From NCBI RefSeq assembly GCF_011378715.1, contig NZ_WTKU01000012.1:1-64000 (forward strand): a DNA stretch of 64,000 nt, written 5' to 3'. The notes beneath the pieces are model-generated. The model saw only the letters and a list, made by a program, of their open reading frames with translations. It was not told the DNA's origin and did not search any database. A program made the position numbers and the translations under genes. Source of the DNA: Psychromonas sp. SA13A (GTDB lineage: Bacteria > Pseudomonadota > Gammaproteobacteria > Enterobacterales > Psychromonadaceae). Positions 19,826 through 28,735 of this stretch are shown here, piece by piece. Position 1 is the first letter of the stretch. Each line of letters starts with the position of its first letter.

Positions 19826-21879
19826 TACCAGATTTCTCCGTTATTTTTTTGTAAAACAGGTTTATTAGCGGCTCTCTTTCTATATTCAAGCTGCATTTTA
19901 TTGCGTAATAATAAAGAAGGATCATCGGGCATATTTTTTAACCAAATCGGTAATTCTTCATACTCTTTATTAACGTCTTCTTCATTTGTTGATGATAATG
20001 CATTGGCTTCCTGCTCAGCGGCTTGATCCTGCGGTGACTGTGCCGCTGCATTCATTTCCGCTTGTTGCTGAGCCAGTTGCTCTTGTTGCTCATCTTGCTG
20101 GTCTTGTTGGTTCTGCTGCTCAGATGATTGTTGTTCATCTTGCTGGCTTTGACCTTGCTGGTCTTGTTGGTTCTGCTGCTTAGATGATTGTTGTTCATCT
20201 TGCTGGCTTTGACCTTGCTGGTCTTGTTGGTTCTGCTGCTCAGATGATTGTTGTTCATCTTGCTGGCTTTGACCTTGCTGGTCTTGTTGGTTCTGCTGCT
20301 CAGATGATTGTTGTTCATCTTGTTGGCTTTGACCTTGTTGGTCTTGTTGATTCTGTTGCTCAGATGATTGTTGTTCATCTTGTTGGCTTTGACTTTGTTG
20401 ATCCTGCTGCTCAGATGATTGTTGTTTATCTTGCTGGCTTTGACCTTGCTGATCCTGTTGCTGTTTTTTCTCTTGCTCTTGCTGCTCAAGTAATTTTTCA
20501 ACCGCTTCTTTATTAGCTTTAGCTTGTGCAAAGTCTGGCTGGAGTGCTAATCCCTGCTGATAACTTTCTAATGCTTGTTGATACTTTTTTTGCATCGCTT
20601 GTGCATTACCGAGGTTATAAAGCGTGGTTGCATTTTTGGGATTTGCTGTTGTTTGTTCTGAATAAATCGCTTCAGCTTGTTTGTATTGTTTATCTTTGAA
20701 TAGTGCGGCGGCTTTCCAATCTGGGTTGTGAAAGTTGTCACTGGCTTGTGTATAGTCGCCATCTTGCAAAGCCTGATAGGCATTCTGCTCACTATTTTTC
20801 CATATTGACGCTTCTACTTTCGGTGTTGTTAATGGCAAAGTGAGCGCTAATAATGCAACATAAAAAGTACCTTTCCTAAATAACAATAAAAACAGGGGTA
20901 AAAGTAATAAACTTAACCAATAACCATCATCAATCAATTGTTTACTGGCCATGTTTTTAGCATTTTTCTGGTTCTCTTTTACTGTATTATTAGTGTCATA
21001 ATGATTCGCTAGTAAAGGAATTTCTTGTCCCTTAGCATCGAAAGTTAAATACAAACCATCACTCATATTAGCGATCGGATAAAGCTTATTTGCTTCTAGT
21101 TTTGGTATAACGATATTACCCGCATCATCTTTTAATAAGCTGCCATTAGGTAACGTGATCGCAGCCCCCGCAGGTGTAGCCATTGCTAATACTGATACCA
21201 TCCATTTTGTACCTGTAATGAGATCCTTCATTTTATTCAAACTTTGTTGATCAAACCCGTCACTAATAAAGACAATTTGTCCCTGTTGATACCCAGCATT
21301 TTCGAGTAATGAAATCGCTTTTTGTAGCGCTAGGTCAGGTCGAGAACCTTTCACTGGCATTAACTCCGGTGAAAGGTGCGGAATATGATTAATAATGGCA
21401 TTACTGTCTATGGTGAGAGGGGTGATAGTAAAGGCATCTCCGGCATAGGCAATCAGCCCTTTTTCACCTTCCGACCATTGTTTTAATAGTTCGATTGCTT
21501 TGTATTTGGCGCGGCTTAATCGGTTAGGTTTAATATCCGTTGCATACATCGAATAAGATAAATCGAGTGCAATAACTTGTGCTTTTTGTATTTCATAAAC
21601 AGGTAATTCAACACTACGCAGGCTCGGCCCTGATAATGCAATACAGGCAATGGCAGATAATATAGTGATAACTAGGCGATTATTTTTGCTGGTTTCAGGC
21701 AAGGTAACCAAATGTTCACTTAAATGATTGGCAATAATACCGGTTTGTTTATGTTGACTACGCTGATAACGCCATAAACTATAGACGGCGATAATGATTA
21801 ACCCAATTAGCCAATAAGGACGAATAAAGCTTAATGGGCCAAAAGTGCTGGCTAAGGTGTCATTAAAGTTCATCTTCAC
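19825..21879 (-). CDS. BatB-BatC fusion: VWA, TPR and Gln-rich repeat protein
   Basis: 684 aa. In order: two membrane helices near residues 18-38 and 66-83, a von Willebrand A domain with MIDAS-type DLSYSMYATD near 103, a hydrophobic segment near 315-348, a TPR (NATTLYNLGNAQAMQKKYQQALESYQ, about 415-450), then a Gln/Ser/Asp-rich tail built from a 20-residue repeat (about 470-610), and a conserved C-terminus (PIWLKNMPDDPSLLLRNKM). It thus joins BatB and BatC in one chain. The repeat tail is probably extended and disordered. It overlaps the BatA-like gene by 17 bp. Confidence 0.88.
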   Translation of the reverse strand: MKMNFNDTLASTFGPLSFIRPYWLIGLIIIAVYSLWRYQRSQHKQTGIIANHLSEHLVTLPETSKNNRLVITILSAIACIALSGPSLRSVELPVYEIQKAQVIALDLSYSMYATDIKPNRLSRAKYKAIELLKQWSEGEKGLIAYAGDAFTITPLTIDSNAIINHIPHLSPELMPVKGSRPDLALQKAISLLENAGYQQGQIVFISDGFDQQSLNKMKDLITGTKWMVSVLAMATPAGAAITLPNGSLLKDDAGNIVIPKLEANKLYPIANMSDGLYLTFDAKGQEIPLLANHYDTNNTVKENQKNAKNMASKQLIDDGYWLSLLLLPLFLLLFRKGTFYVALLALTLPLTTPKVEASIWKNSEQNAYQALQDGDYTQASDNFHNPDWKAAALFKDKQYKQAEAIYSEQTTANPKNATTLYNLGNAQAMQKKYQQALESYQQGLALQPDFAQAKANKEAVEKLLEQQEQEKKQQQDQQGQSQQDKQQSSEQQDQQSQSQQDEQQSSEQQNQQDQQGQSQQDEQQSSEQQNQQDQQGQSQQDEQQSSEQQNQQDQQGQSQQDEQQSSKQQNQQDQQGQSQQDEQQSSEQQNQQDQQDEQQEQLAQQQAEMNAAAQSPQDQAAEQEANALSSTNEEDVNKEYEELPIWLKNMPDDPSLLLRNKMQLEYRKRAANKPVLQKNNGEIW
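20092..20460 (-). repeat. 60-bp tandem repeat (VNTR) inside the VWA/TPR gene
   Basis: Five near-identical 60-bp units fill 20101-20400, and partial or shorter units flank them. The unit is a multiple of three, so copy number can change without breaking the frame. It encodes QQSSEQQNQQDQQGQ-type repeats. Units differ by only a few bases (for example C/T at 20181). Confidence 0.95.
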
Positions 21880-22846
21880 CTCTTAGTTTTAATGAAATAA
21901 TTACCATTGATAAAATCAATATTGCCAACGATAAAGGCCAAAAAAACAAGTTTTTCTCTGGTCTAAACTCTAAAAACTCACTATCTACGGGTTGTAATTG
22001 GTTAATCGTATCGTAAATTTTTTGTAAGTCTTCCTGGTTTCTGGCTCTAAAGTATTGCCCATTAGTTAATGTTGCAATCTTAGTTAATGTTTTTTCATCT
22101 AAGTCCGCAGAAGGGTTAACACGTTGGTTGCCAAAGAAACCTCGCTTAATCATTTCATCGGCACCAATACCAATGGTATATATTTTAATATTATTTTTAG
22201 CGGCTTGTTGCGCTGCGGCAATCGGTTTAATTTTACCCGCTGTATTTGCGCCATCGGTCAGTAATATTAAAACACGTTGTTCATTTTTATTTTCTACAAA
22301 GCGTTTAATGGCCATTGCGATCGACTCTCCGATCGCGGTACGGTTCCCTACTAGGCCGATTTGTGTTTCATCTACCATGGTGGAAACAGTCTCCACATCA
22401 AAGGTTAACGGAGTCTGTAAATAAGCATGGTCGGCAAACAAAATAAGCCCTAAGCGATCACCTTGTCGTGTTTTAACAAAGTCTTTAACGATTGATTTTA
22501 CTAAGGTTAAACGATTTACCGTTTTACCATTTAATGGCATATCCACTTCATCCATACTGCCTGATAAATCCAAAGATAAAATCATATCGCGGCTTTGTTG
22601 TTGAATGCGAATAGGTTGATCGTACCAAATAGGTTTAGCGATGGTGGCAAGTAATAAAAGCCATAACAACCAAGGAATAATAAAACTGATCAGAGGATTT
22701 CTTTTAGTCGTTTTTTGTTGCTGTAAACCATCAGCAAGCGGGATCCATACCTGTGTGTAAGATTGTTTTTTAGGGCTTAGAAAATAACGGACTAATAAAG
22801 GCATTGGTAATAATAGAAAAATCCACCAGTATACAAATTCAAACAT
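21863..22846 (-). CDS. batA: BatA-like VWA membrane protein
   Basis: 327 aa. There are N-terminal membrane helices (FVYWWIFLLLPMPLLVRYF and FIIPWLLWLLLLATIA), then a von Willebrand A domain with an intact MIDAS motif (SLDLSGSMDEVDMP) near residue 90, and a C-terminal helix near 300-320. VWA domains bind metal and mediate protein contacts, in this family often with a MoxR ATPase. It overlaps both neighbours (by 8 bp with the DUF4381 gene and 17 bp with the next VWA gene). Confidence 0.9.
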   Translation of the reverse strand: MFEFVYWWIFLLLPMPLLVRYFLSPKKQSYTQVWIPLADGLQQQKTTKRNPLISFIIPWLLWLLLLATIAKPIWYDQPIRIQQQSRDMILSLDLSGSMDEVDMPLNGKTVNRLTLVKSIVKDFVKTRQGDRLGLILFADHAYLQTPLTFDVETVSTMVDETQIGLVGNRTAIGESIAMAIKRFVENKNEQRVLILLTDGANTAGKIKPIAAAQQAAKNNIKIYTIGIGADEMIKRGFFGNQRVNPSADLDEKTLTKIATLTNGQYFRARNQEDLQKIYDTINQLQPVDSEFLEFRPEKNLFFWPLSLAILILSMVIISLKLRGEDEL

Positions 22847-23354
22847 CTTTTTTACCTGCTAACTGCTTATTTTTTAAAGCTAACGTTTGACGTGCTTTAA
22901 ACTGTGTTGGAAATGCTTGTATCCATTTTTTGGCAGAGAGAAAATCCTTTTCAGTACAAGAGGAGTTATCTTGATATAAACGACGGCAAAACTCATCCTG
23001 ATTATTGAACAGAGTAACACCTTGTTGCGTATGGTGTGCTTGTAAAAAGTTAAACCATGCTTGTCCAGTAATCGATGCGACTTGTTCACGAGGGTAATAA
23101 TGTAAACATAAGCCTTTTAATAATTGGTTTAATTGTGCAAAGCTAGCATTATCTTTTTGTAATTGCTGCAATGATGCCAAGGCTTGTTTAACTATTCTTT
23201 TCTTTTTGATATAGCGTTTAACTAAAAAAAACGTTAACCAGCTAACGGCAATGACCGCAACCAAAATTAACCAATAAATAGGTGCTGGAGGCCAAGCAGA
23301 CGGCACATCGACAGGCAATATTATTTGTTCAAATGGATTATTGGGCGTAGGCAT
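22839..23354 (-). CDS. DUF4381 family membrane protein
   Basis: 171 aa with ATG at 23354, chosen because TTGGAG precedes it; a frame from 23408 would add 18 residues inside the upstream gene. One membrane helix near residues 24-45 (PAPIYWLILVAVIAVSWLTFFLVKRY) is followed by a basic cytoplasmic region. Proteins of this kind sit between the DUF58 and VWA genes in MoxR/Bat operons. Function unknown. It overlaps DUF58 by 17 bp and the BatA-like gene by 8 bp. Confidence 0.85.
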   Translation of the reverse strand: MPTPNNPFEQIILPVDVPSAWPPAPIYWLILVAVIAVSWLTFFLVKRYIKKKRIVKQALASLQQLQKDNASFAQLNQLLKGLCLHYYPREQVASITGQAWFNFLQAHHTQQGVTLFNNQDEFCRRLYQDNSSCTEKDFLSAKKWIQAFPTQFKARQTLALKNKQLAGKKDV

Positions 23355-24279
23355 TAAATTGCTCCAATAATGGCACTGCTGCACTGATATGGTAATGTGC
23401 AATACCATACTTAAGTAAATTATTTTCCATTAATTGCTGACGTTGACTAGCAGCTTCTTGGTAAGATTGTTGTTGTCGTTGATTACGTAAAAAACCACTG
23501 CCCTTGATTGAATTAATTTTTAAACCCGCTTGTAACGCTTGTTTGGGTAAGTGCGATTCAAGAGGGTCACTAATTTGCCAGACAGTGACCTGATTATGTC
23601 GCCGCATTAAATTAATAAGTTTATAACAGGCTGAATCTAATTGAGAAAAGTCACTGATTAAATGAACTTGGCTACCGGTTTGCACTAAATGAGATAGTCG
23701 TTTTAGCTGTAAAAAAAGTGATTGTTGCTGCGCTGTTTTAAACGCTATTTTTTTACATAACGTTTGGCTTTGATGTAAAAAGGCCATTAAGCCTTTATTA
23801 CGTGATGTTGGTTTTAGCTCTGCAACCTGTTGTTGATTAAATACAATCCCACCCAAACGGTCATTTCTCTGTTTGGCTTGCCAACTTAATAGGGCGGCTA
23901 AATGGCAGGCTTGTACAGATTTGAACACTAATTGGCTGCCAAAGATCATACTATCGGAAACATCAACTAATAAAAAAACAGGGCGTTCTTTTTCTTCTTG
24001 AAATAATTTAGTGTGTGCTTTGCCTGTTCTTGCGGTTACCGCCCAATCAATGGCACGTACATCATCACCAGGTTGGTAATGACGTACTTCAGCAAACTCC
24101 ATACCACGGCCTTTAATATTCGCTAAATAATTACCAGAGAGTTGGCGTGTTGCCGGTAAGCGTTTGGCATTAAGCGAAAGCTTACCGTGCTGTTTATAAC
24201 TGAGCAATTCAGTTAATTGCACATCCACCCCTGTGGTATAAGGCGTATTAGTAAAAATAGCGGGCACGTTATTATCCAT
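23338..24279 (-). CDS. DUF58 domain protein of the MoxR/Bat operon
   Basis: 313-aa cytoplasmic protein. The DUF58 signature is plain: EFAEVRHYQPGDDVRAIDW near residues 62-80, followed by a VWA-like fold start (VFLLVDVSDSMIFGS). DUF58 proteins are always found next to MoxR ATPases and are thought to be their partners. It overlaps the MoxR stop by one base, which suggests coupled translation. Confidence 0.93.
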   Translation of the reverse strand: MDNNVPAIFTNTPYTTGVDVQLTELLSYKQHGKLSLNAKRLPATRQLSGNYLANIKGRGMEFAEVRHYQPGDDVRAIDWAVTARTGKAHTKLFQEEKERPVFLLVDVSDSMIFGSQLVFKSVQACHLAALLSWQAKQRNDRLGGIVFNQQQVAELKPTSRNKGLMAFLHQSQTLCKKIAFKTAQQQSLFLQLKRLSHLVQTGSQVHLISDFSQLDSACYKLINLMRRHNQVTVWQISDPLESHLPKQALQAGLKINSIKGSGFLRNQRQQQSYQEAASQRQQLMENNLLKYGIAHYHISAAVPLLEQFNAYAQ

Positions 24280-25253
24280 TATCCTGCAATAGCCACCTGA
24301 TTAATGATTTCTTGAATAACTTGATTGGCGCTGACACCTTGTGCTTCGGCTTCATAACTTAAAATAAGACGATGGCGTAACACTGGATACAAGTTACTAA
24401 TGATATCTTCTGGCATTACATAATCACGGTCATTTAACCAAGCGCGTGCTTTGGCGGTACGCATTAAAGCCAGTGTTGCACGCGGGCTAGCGCCATAGCT
24501 TATCCATTGTGCTAACTGCTCACCAAAACGAGCTGGCTGGCGCGTTGCAATAATTAAATCAATCAGATATTGCTCTAGGTGCGGAGCAATACTCACTTTC
24601 ATGACCTCTTCACGCATGGCAAAAATTTGTTCATTTAATAGGGGAGTAACTTCCGCTACTTTCTCTTTCAAAATCTCTTTTTGGTTCAACTGTAGAATCG
24701 CGCGTTCGGTTTGTGCATCCGGATAATCCAGTTGAATATGCATAATAAAACGGTCTAATTGTGCTTCAGGTAAGGGGTAAGTGCCTTCCTGCTCAAGCGG
24801 ATTCTGTGTTGCCATCACTAAAAATAGCTCCGGTAACGGATAGGTTGTTTTACCAACGGTTACCTGCCGTTCTGCCATTGCTTCAAGTAATGCAGATTGT
24901 ACTTTAGCCGGTGCTCGATTAATTTCATCAGCTAAGATCAGGTTATGAAAAATCGGACCCTTTTCAAAAATAAATTGACCCGTTTCCTGACGAAAAATAT
25001 CAGTACCTGTGACATCAGAAGGTAATAAGTCGGGGGTAAATTGAATACGGTGGAAGTCACCTTCAATACCATCAGATAATGCATTGATAGCACGTGTTTT
25101 TGCTAAACCAGGTGGGCTTTCAACTAAAATATGTCCATCGGCTAATAAGGCAATTAATAAGCTATCAACTAACTCGCTTTGCCCTAATATCATTTGATTT
25201 AAATAGTGACGTAATTGATTTAATTGTTGTTTTGCCATTGTAAATATCTTCAT
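24279..25253 (-). CDS. MoxR-family AAA+ ATPase
   Basis: 324 aa. Walker A is ESPPGLAKT near residue 40, Walker B LILADEINRAP near 105, and sensor/arginine-finger motifs MATQNPLEQEGTYPLPEAQLDRF near 148-170. MoxR ATPases act as chaperones that help assemble or activate VWA-domain partners, which here are the two VWA proteins downstream. It is the first gene of a six-gene minus-strand operon. Start 25253 and an internal ATG five codons later (MAKQQLNQ) are both possible. Confidence 0.94.
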   Translation of the reverse strand: MKIFTMAKQQLNQLRHYLNQMILGQSELVDSLLIALLADGHILVESPPGLAKTRAINALSDGIEGDFHRIQFTPDLLPSDVTGTDIFRQETGQFIFEKGPIFHNLILADEINRAPAKVQSALLEAMAERQVTVGKTTYPLPELFLVMATQNPLEQEGTYPLPEAQLDRFIMHIQLDYPDAQTERAILQLNQKEILKEKVAEVTPLLNEQIFAMREEVMKVSIAPHLEQYLIDLIIATRQPARFGEQLAQWISYGASPRATLALMRTAKARAWLNDRDYVMPEDIISNLYPVLRHRLILSYEAEAQGVSANQVIQEIINQVAIAG

Positions 25254-25464
25254 TAATTTATTTTGAGGAAAATATACTGCTTATAAAAGGCAAGTTCAAG
25301 ACCCAAAAGTTCAATCGTTATAAACAATAAGTTACAATTATTTCTTTAAAGTACTTAAAAATATTGTAATAGATCAAAAGCTTTGCTGAAAAAAGACTTT
25401 TATTATTTTATTTAGGCTATATTGATTGTATTACTTTATCCATTCATTATTTAAGGGAACCACT

Positions 25465-25605
25465 ATGAGTCAATTAGAATCGATCATTTGGCATGTACTA
25501 GGTTATATGGCTATGCCAACTATTTTTGTGGCTGGTTTTGTCGCTGTATTTATAGGTGCTGTTGCTATTTTAAAAATCTCAGGTGATACACCTGTCGAAG
25601 ATTAA
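25465..25605 (+). CDS. Short membrane protein, TIGR02808-like
   Basis: 46 aa, start MSQLESIIWHVLGYMAMPTI, with one long hydrophobic helix and an acidic end (DTPVED). It resembles the TIGR02808 family of short proteins, which I know from marine gammaproteobacteria; no function is assigned. AAGGGAAC gives a good ribosome site, and a textbook terminator follows at 25661, so it has its own transcript. Confidence 0.8.
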   Translation: MSQLESIIWHVLGYMAMPTIFVAGFVAVFIGAVAILKISGDTPVED

Positions 25606-25660
25606 TCAAAGCATGTTAATACTACCTATAAAGATAGCTATCAATTGTTTATAATGCTCA

Positions 25661-25692
25661 AGCTCCATTTTAATGTAATGGGGCTTTTTTTT
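25661..25692 (+). terminator. Rho-independent terminator before sixA
   Basis: A 9-bp stem, AGCTCCATT / AATGGGGCT (one wobble), with a 7-nt loop, followed by eight T. It ends the short membrane-protein transcript. sixA begins only 20 bp later, so the sixA message may start inside or before it and depend on read-through. Confidence 0.85.
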
Positions 25693-25711
25693 GCTCAGGA
25701 GAAATAAGTTT

Positions 25712-26188
25712 ATGCAGATATATATAATGCGCCACGGACAGGCAGAGATGATGGCTTATTCAGATGCTGAGCGTAATTTGACCGATATCGGTCGTTTAGA
25801 GTCTGAATTAATGGCTAAATATTTAGTGGAACAGGATGTGTCACTAGATGCCGTATTAGTCAGTCCCTATGTTAGAGCGCAGCAAACTTGGGAGTCTGTA
25901 AGCCCATTTTTTGAAGGTGTTACTAACATTCAAGTATTACCTTGTTTGACCCCTAGCGGCAGCGCCCGTAAAACGGTGGATGAGTTATTAGTAATGCAAG
26001 CACAAGGGGTGAAGTCAGTGATGATTATTTCTCACCTACCTTTAGTGGGTTATATTGTGGGTGAGCTAGCACCTGCAGCTGGCGTGCCTGCTTTTTCAAC
26101 GTCAGCGGTTGGACACCTTTCTTTGAGTGATGAAGATGGTTTTGCCGAGTTATTAAGTTTGACAACGGTTCCTCAAATAAGCGATTAA
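25712..26188 (+). CDS. sixA: Phosphohistidine phosphatase SixA
   Basis: 158 aa (E. coli 161) of the histidine phosphatase superfamily, which removes phosphate from histidines of phosphotransfer proteins. The catalytic RHG is at the N-terminus (MQIYIMRHGQAEMMA), and the second histidine is in MIISHLPLVG. I choose ATG 25712, because AGGAG precedes it and it places RHG at residues 8-10. Confidence 0.93.
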   Translation: MQIYIMRHGQAEMMAYSDAERNLTDIGRLESELMAKYLVEQDVSLDAVLVSPYVRAQQTWESVSPFFEGVTNIQVLPCLTPSGSARKTVDELLVMQAQGVKSVMIISHLPLVGYIVGELAPAAGVPAFSTSAVGHLSLSDEDGFAELLSLTTVPQISD

Positions 26189-26305
26189 TATTGCTCAAAC
26201 AAGAGTAATGAATAACAACTGTCTCAGCCCTAAAAGTGTGTTGCTGAGATGGTAAGTTATTATTATCGGTTATTCCAATCAATAGATTTGCTCAGTTTAA
26301 AATGC

Positions 26306-26333
26306 CCGAAATCCGAAATCCGAAATCCGAAAT
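26306..26333. repeat. 7-bp tandem repeat, four copies
   Basis: Four perfect copies of CCGAAAT in the convergent gap between sixA and the TetR gene. A 7-bp stem, TCTCAGC (26222-26228) / GCTGAGA (26243-26249), lies just before it and may end the sixA message. Confidence 0.9.
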
Positions 26334-26342
26334 CTTAAAGCA

Positions 26343-26948
26343 TTAAATCAATTGTCTAGCCATCTCTTTTGCGAGCAAGGCTGATTGTTTCATACCCCGC
26401 GTGTGAGCCATCACAATAGCCCCTTCAATTAATAAACCTATTTGATCCGCTTTGTGACTTTCTTGTTCTGCTAACTGTGCACCGATGACATCTACAATCG
26501 CTTGTTTATGTTTTGCCGCAAAAAGATTGATTGGATGATTAGGATCGGCATATTCCGCACTGACATTAATAAAGTTACAGCCAAAGAACGTTTCACTGTT
26601 AAACCAATCATTTAAATCATCAAAAATATCCAATAGTTTTTCACTATCTGCTTTATTCGTTGCCGCATTAGTTGATGCGTTATTCATGGTTTTTTGGTCC
26701 GTTAAGTCATGCTTTAACTGTGTTTTAGTATTGTTATCAATGGTCGCTTGAAGTCTTGTAATCACTTGTTCATGACGAAGTTGCAGCGCAGCTAAAATTA
26801 ACGCCTCTTTACTGCGAAAATGTTTGTATAGGGTTGCTTTGGAAACCCCTGATTCCGCTAAAATCAAATCAATACCCGTTGCATGGTAGCCATATTGATT
26901 AAACAGAGTCAGCGCAGTTTCGATCAAATGTTGTTTTCTTGGTTGCAT
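26343..26948 (-). CDS. TetR-family transcriptional regulator
   Basis: 201 aa. The N-terminal helix-turn-helix is typical (LIETALTLFNQYGYHATGIDLILAESGVSKATLYKHFRSKEAL, residues about 8-50); the C-terminal ligand domain is variable. It is divergent from a VOC/flavin-protein pair. Two matching palindromes lie in the 138-bp gap, so it most likely represses that pair and perhaps itself. The ligand is unknown. Confidence 0.92.
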   Translation of the reverse strand: MQPRKQHLIETALTLFNQYGYHATGIDLILAESGVSKATLYKHFRSKEALILAALQLRHEQVITRLQATIDNNTKTQLKHDLTDQKTMNNASTNAATNKADSEKLLDIFDDLNDWFNSETFFGCNFINVSAEYADPNHPINLFAAKHKQAIVDVIGAQLAEQESHKADQIGLLIEGAIVMAHTRGMKQSALLAKEMARQLI

Positions 26949-27006
26949 ATTATCGATTGTCCTTTAGACCACCATTTTATTTTTAGTAAGTATAACCAAT
27001 TTAAAC

Positions 27007-27056
27007 TTGACGTAAACAGTTCTGTTCACCTATAGTGAGTGAACAGATTTGTTCAC
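27007..27056 (+). promoter_or_regulatory. Promoter with two TetR-type operators
   Basis: The -35 is TTGACG (27007-27012) and the -10 TATAGT (27031-27036), 18 bp apart. GTAAACAGTTCTGTTCAC (27012-27029) lies between them, and GTGAACAGATTTGTTCAC (27039-27056) covers the expected start site. The two 18-bp palindromes share GT(A/G)AACAG-T-TGTTCAC and are centred 27 bp apart. A repressor bound here would block RNA polymerase. Confidence 0.85.
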
Positions 27057-27086
27057 TCTAATTTATAAAACTAAAAGGGCTTCATT

Positions 27087-27542
27087 ATGTGCACTACTTC
27101 ATCATCAAATACAGCATCAAACACAACTACAAACAGCGATGTAACGGCTATTACTACTTTAGGTATTCACCATCTTGGTCTGAGCGTTACCAATATTAAA
27201 GAGGTGGCTAGTTTTTTCATTGAGCAATTAAATTTTAAACAGGTCGGTGAAAAACCTGACTACCCAGCTATTTTTATCTCTGATGGTACGGTGATGTTGA
27301 CGTTATGGCAGATTAAAGATGTTGATAATAGAGTGGAGTTTGACCGTACAAAAAATGTAGGCCTACATCATTTTGCCTTGAAAGTTAGCACTATCGATCA
27401 GTTACAAGCCGTTTATCAAAACCTGACTAAACTCGATAATGTTGAGATTGAATTTGCACCAGAAGCCTTAGGTACTTCACCTTTTCAACACATGATGTGT
27501 TTGATCCCAGGTGGCATTAGACTTGAACTTATTAGTGAATAG
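27087..27542 (+). CDS. VOC (glyoxalase/dioxygenase fold) protein
   Basis: 151 aa. After a Ser/Thr/Asn-rich N-terminus of about 22 residues come the two beta-alpha-beta modules of the vicinal oxygen chelate superfamily: GIHHLGLSVTNIKEVASFFIEQLNF and VGLHHFALKVSTIDQLQAVY. Possible metal ligands are the His of each module and a C-terminal Glu (GGIRLELI). The reaction cannot be named; glyoxalase-like, ring-cleaving and resistance proteins share this fold. It is first of a two-gene unit controlled by the divergent TetR protein. Confidence 0.88.
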   Translation: MCTTSSSNTASNTTTNSDVTAITTLGIHHLGLSVTNIKEVASFFIEQLNFKQVGEKPDYPAIFISDGTVMLTLWQIKDVDNRVEFDRTKNVGLHHFALKVSTIDQLQAVYQNLTKLDNVEIEFAPEALGTSPFQHMMCLIPGGIRLELISE

Positions 27543-27582
27543 TAAGTTAACAAAAAAATCTAATTATAAGTGAGTTAATCAA

Positions 27583-28500
27583 ATGAATAAACTAGTGGTC
27601 AATAGCTGGCATCAAGGTGAATTATCGGTACAAAAACGTGCGGGTACAGCGCAAAAAATGGCAGAAATTGGCCCTAAATTTATTCGAGAATTTATGCCAC
27701 AACAACATCGTGATTTTTTTCAATCTCTATCGATGATATATATCGGTTATAGTGATTCAAAGTCGGAAACTCGCGCCAGCCTATTATTTGGTGAACCCGG
27801 CTTTATAACTTCATCCAGTGAAACCACCTTGCAGATCAATACACAATATTCGCTTAATGATTTTAATAATAATCATCTTAATGTGGGTGATAGGATTGGG
27901 TTGTTGGGGATTGAGTTTATCAGTAAAAGGCGCAACCGACTCAACGTGATAATTACCGATATCAACCAAAAAAATATTCAAGTTAAGGTATTACAAAGCT
28001 ACGGCAATTGTCCTAAATATATTCAACCTAAAATACTGGTAACGAATCCACATTATGATGCTCAATCAACTAGTTCGACCGTATCGTTAACGCAAAACAT
28101 TCAAGAATTGATAATTAATGCAGATGCCTTTTTTATTGCCAGCCGCTTTGATGATGGACAGGCATTAAATAATCGAGGTGTTGATATTTCTCATCGAGGT
28201 GGTGTGGCTGGTTTCATTACTATTAATGAAAAAGGACAGTTATTAGTGCCTGATTACGTTGGTAATGGTTTTTTTAATACCTTAGGTAATTTGTTAGAAA
28301 ATCCTATTGCGAGTTTATTATTTTGCGATTGGCAACAAGGTCATGCCTATCAAATAACGGTATCAAGTGAAATTTTGTGGTCAGAGCAAAGACTACAAAG
28401 TATTCAAGTGAATACGCAACAAAAAACAGCACGCACACTTTGTTTTACTCCAATTAAAATAGAAAAATTAACCGATAGCTTGGCGTATCGAGTTATTTAA
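27583..28500 (+). CDS. Pyridoxamine-5'-phosphate-oxidase-like flavin protein
   Basis: 305 aa. The second half carries clear PNPOx-like split-barrel motifs: RGVDISHRGGVAGFITI and PDYVGNGFFNTLGNLLENP, known for FMN binding in this superfamily; the first half has a weaker similar stretch (RASLLFGEPGFI). True PdxH is shorter and differs, so this is not the vitamin B6 enzyme. It lies 40 bp after the VOC gene, in the same TetR-controlled unit. A detoxifying redox role is inferred from context only. Confidence 0.8.
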   Translation: MNKLVVNSWHQGELSVQKRAGTAQKMAEIGPKFIREFMPQQHRDFFQSLSMIYIGYSDSKSETRASLLFGEPGFITSSSETTLQINTQYSLNDFNNNHLNVGDRIGLLGIEFISKRRNRLNVIITDINQKNIQVKVLQSYGNCPKYIQPKILVTNPHYDAQSTSSTVSLTQNIQELIINADAFFIASRFDDGQALNNRGVDISHRGGVAGFITINEKGQLLVPDYVGNGFFNTLGNLLENPIASLLFCDWQQGHAYQITVSSEILWSEQRLQSIQVNTQQKTARTLCFTPIKIEKLTDSLAYRVI

Positions 28501-28677
28501 TCGTGATGTTTTATTACCTCCTATTTGGTTAAAATATTAATTCATTCATATTCCTGTCATAGAACCTGCATACCATTCGATCTGAAAAACAGCTTCATCT
28601 CAGCTGAAACGTATCTTTATGATATTAAAAAATATTTCACGTTTATTATTTCTGAAATTATTTTATTAATTTTTTCG

Positions 28678-28724
28678 TTGAAATATTATTCAATTAATTT
28701 AACATATGTGGATATTCGTATATG
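28678..28724 (+). promoter_or_regulatory. Candidate arsR promoter and operator
   Basis: The -35 is TTGAAA (28678-28683) and the -10 TAACAT (28700-28705), 16 bp apart. An imperfect palindrome, CATATGTGGATATTCGTATATG (28703-28724, split here as CATATGTGGAT and ATTCGTATATG), overlaps the -10. ATATGTGGAT is also repeated directly 15 bp further on. ArsR proteins often bind such sites over their own promoter. Confidence 0.5.
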
Positions 28725-28735
28725 TGGATGTAGTT

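Noticed and set aside
20184-20516. 110-codon plus-strand frame across the repeat
   Set aside because: It is the antisense shadow of the repetitive Gln-rich coding region.
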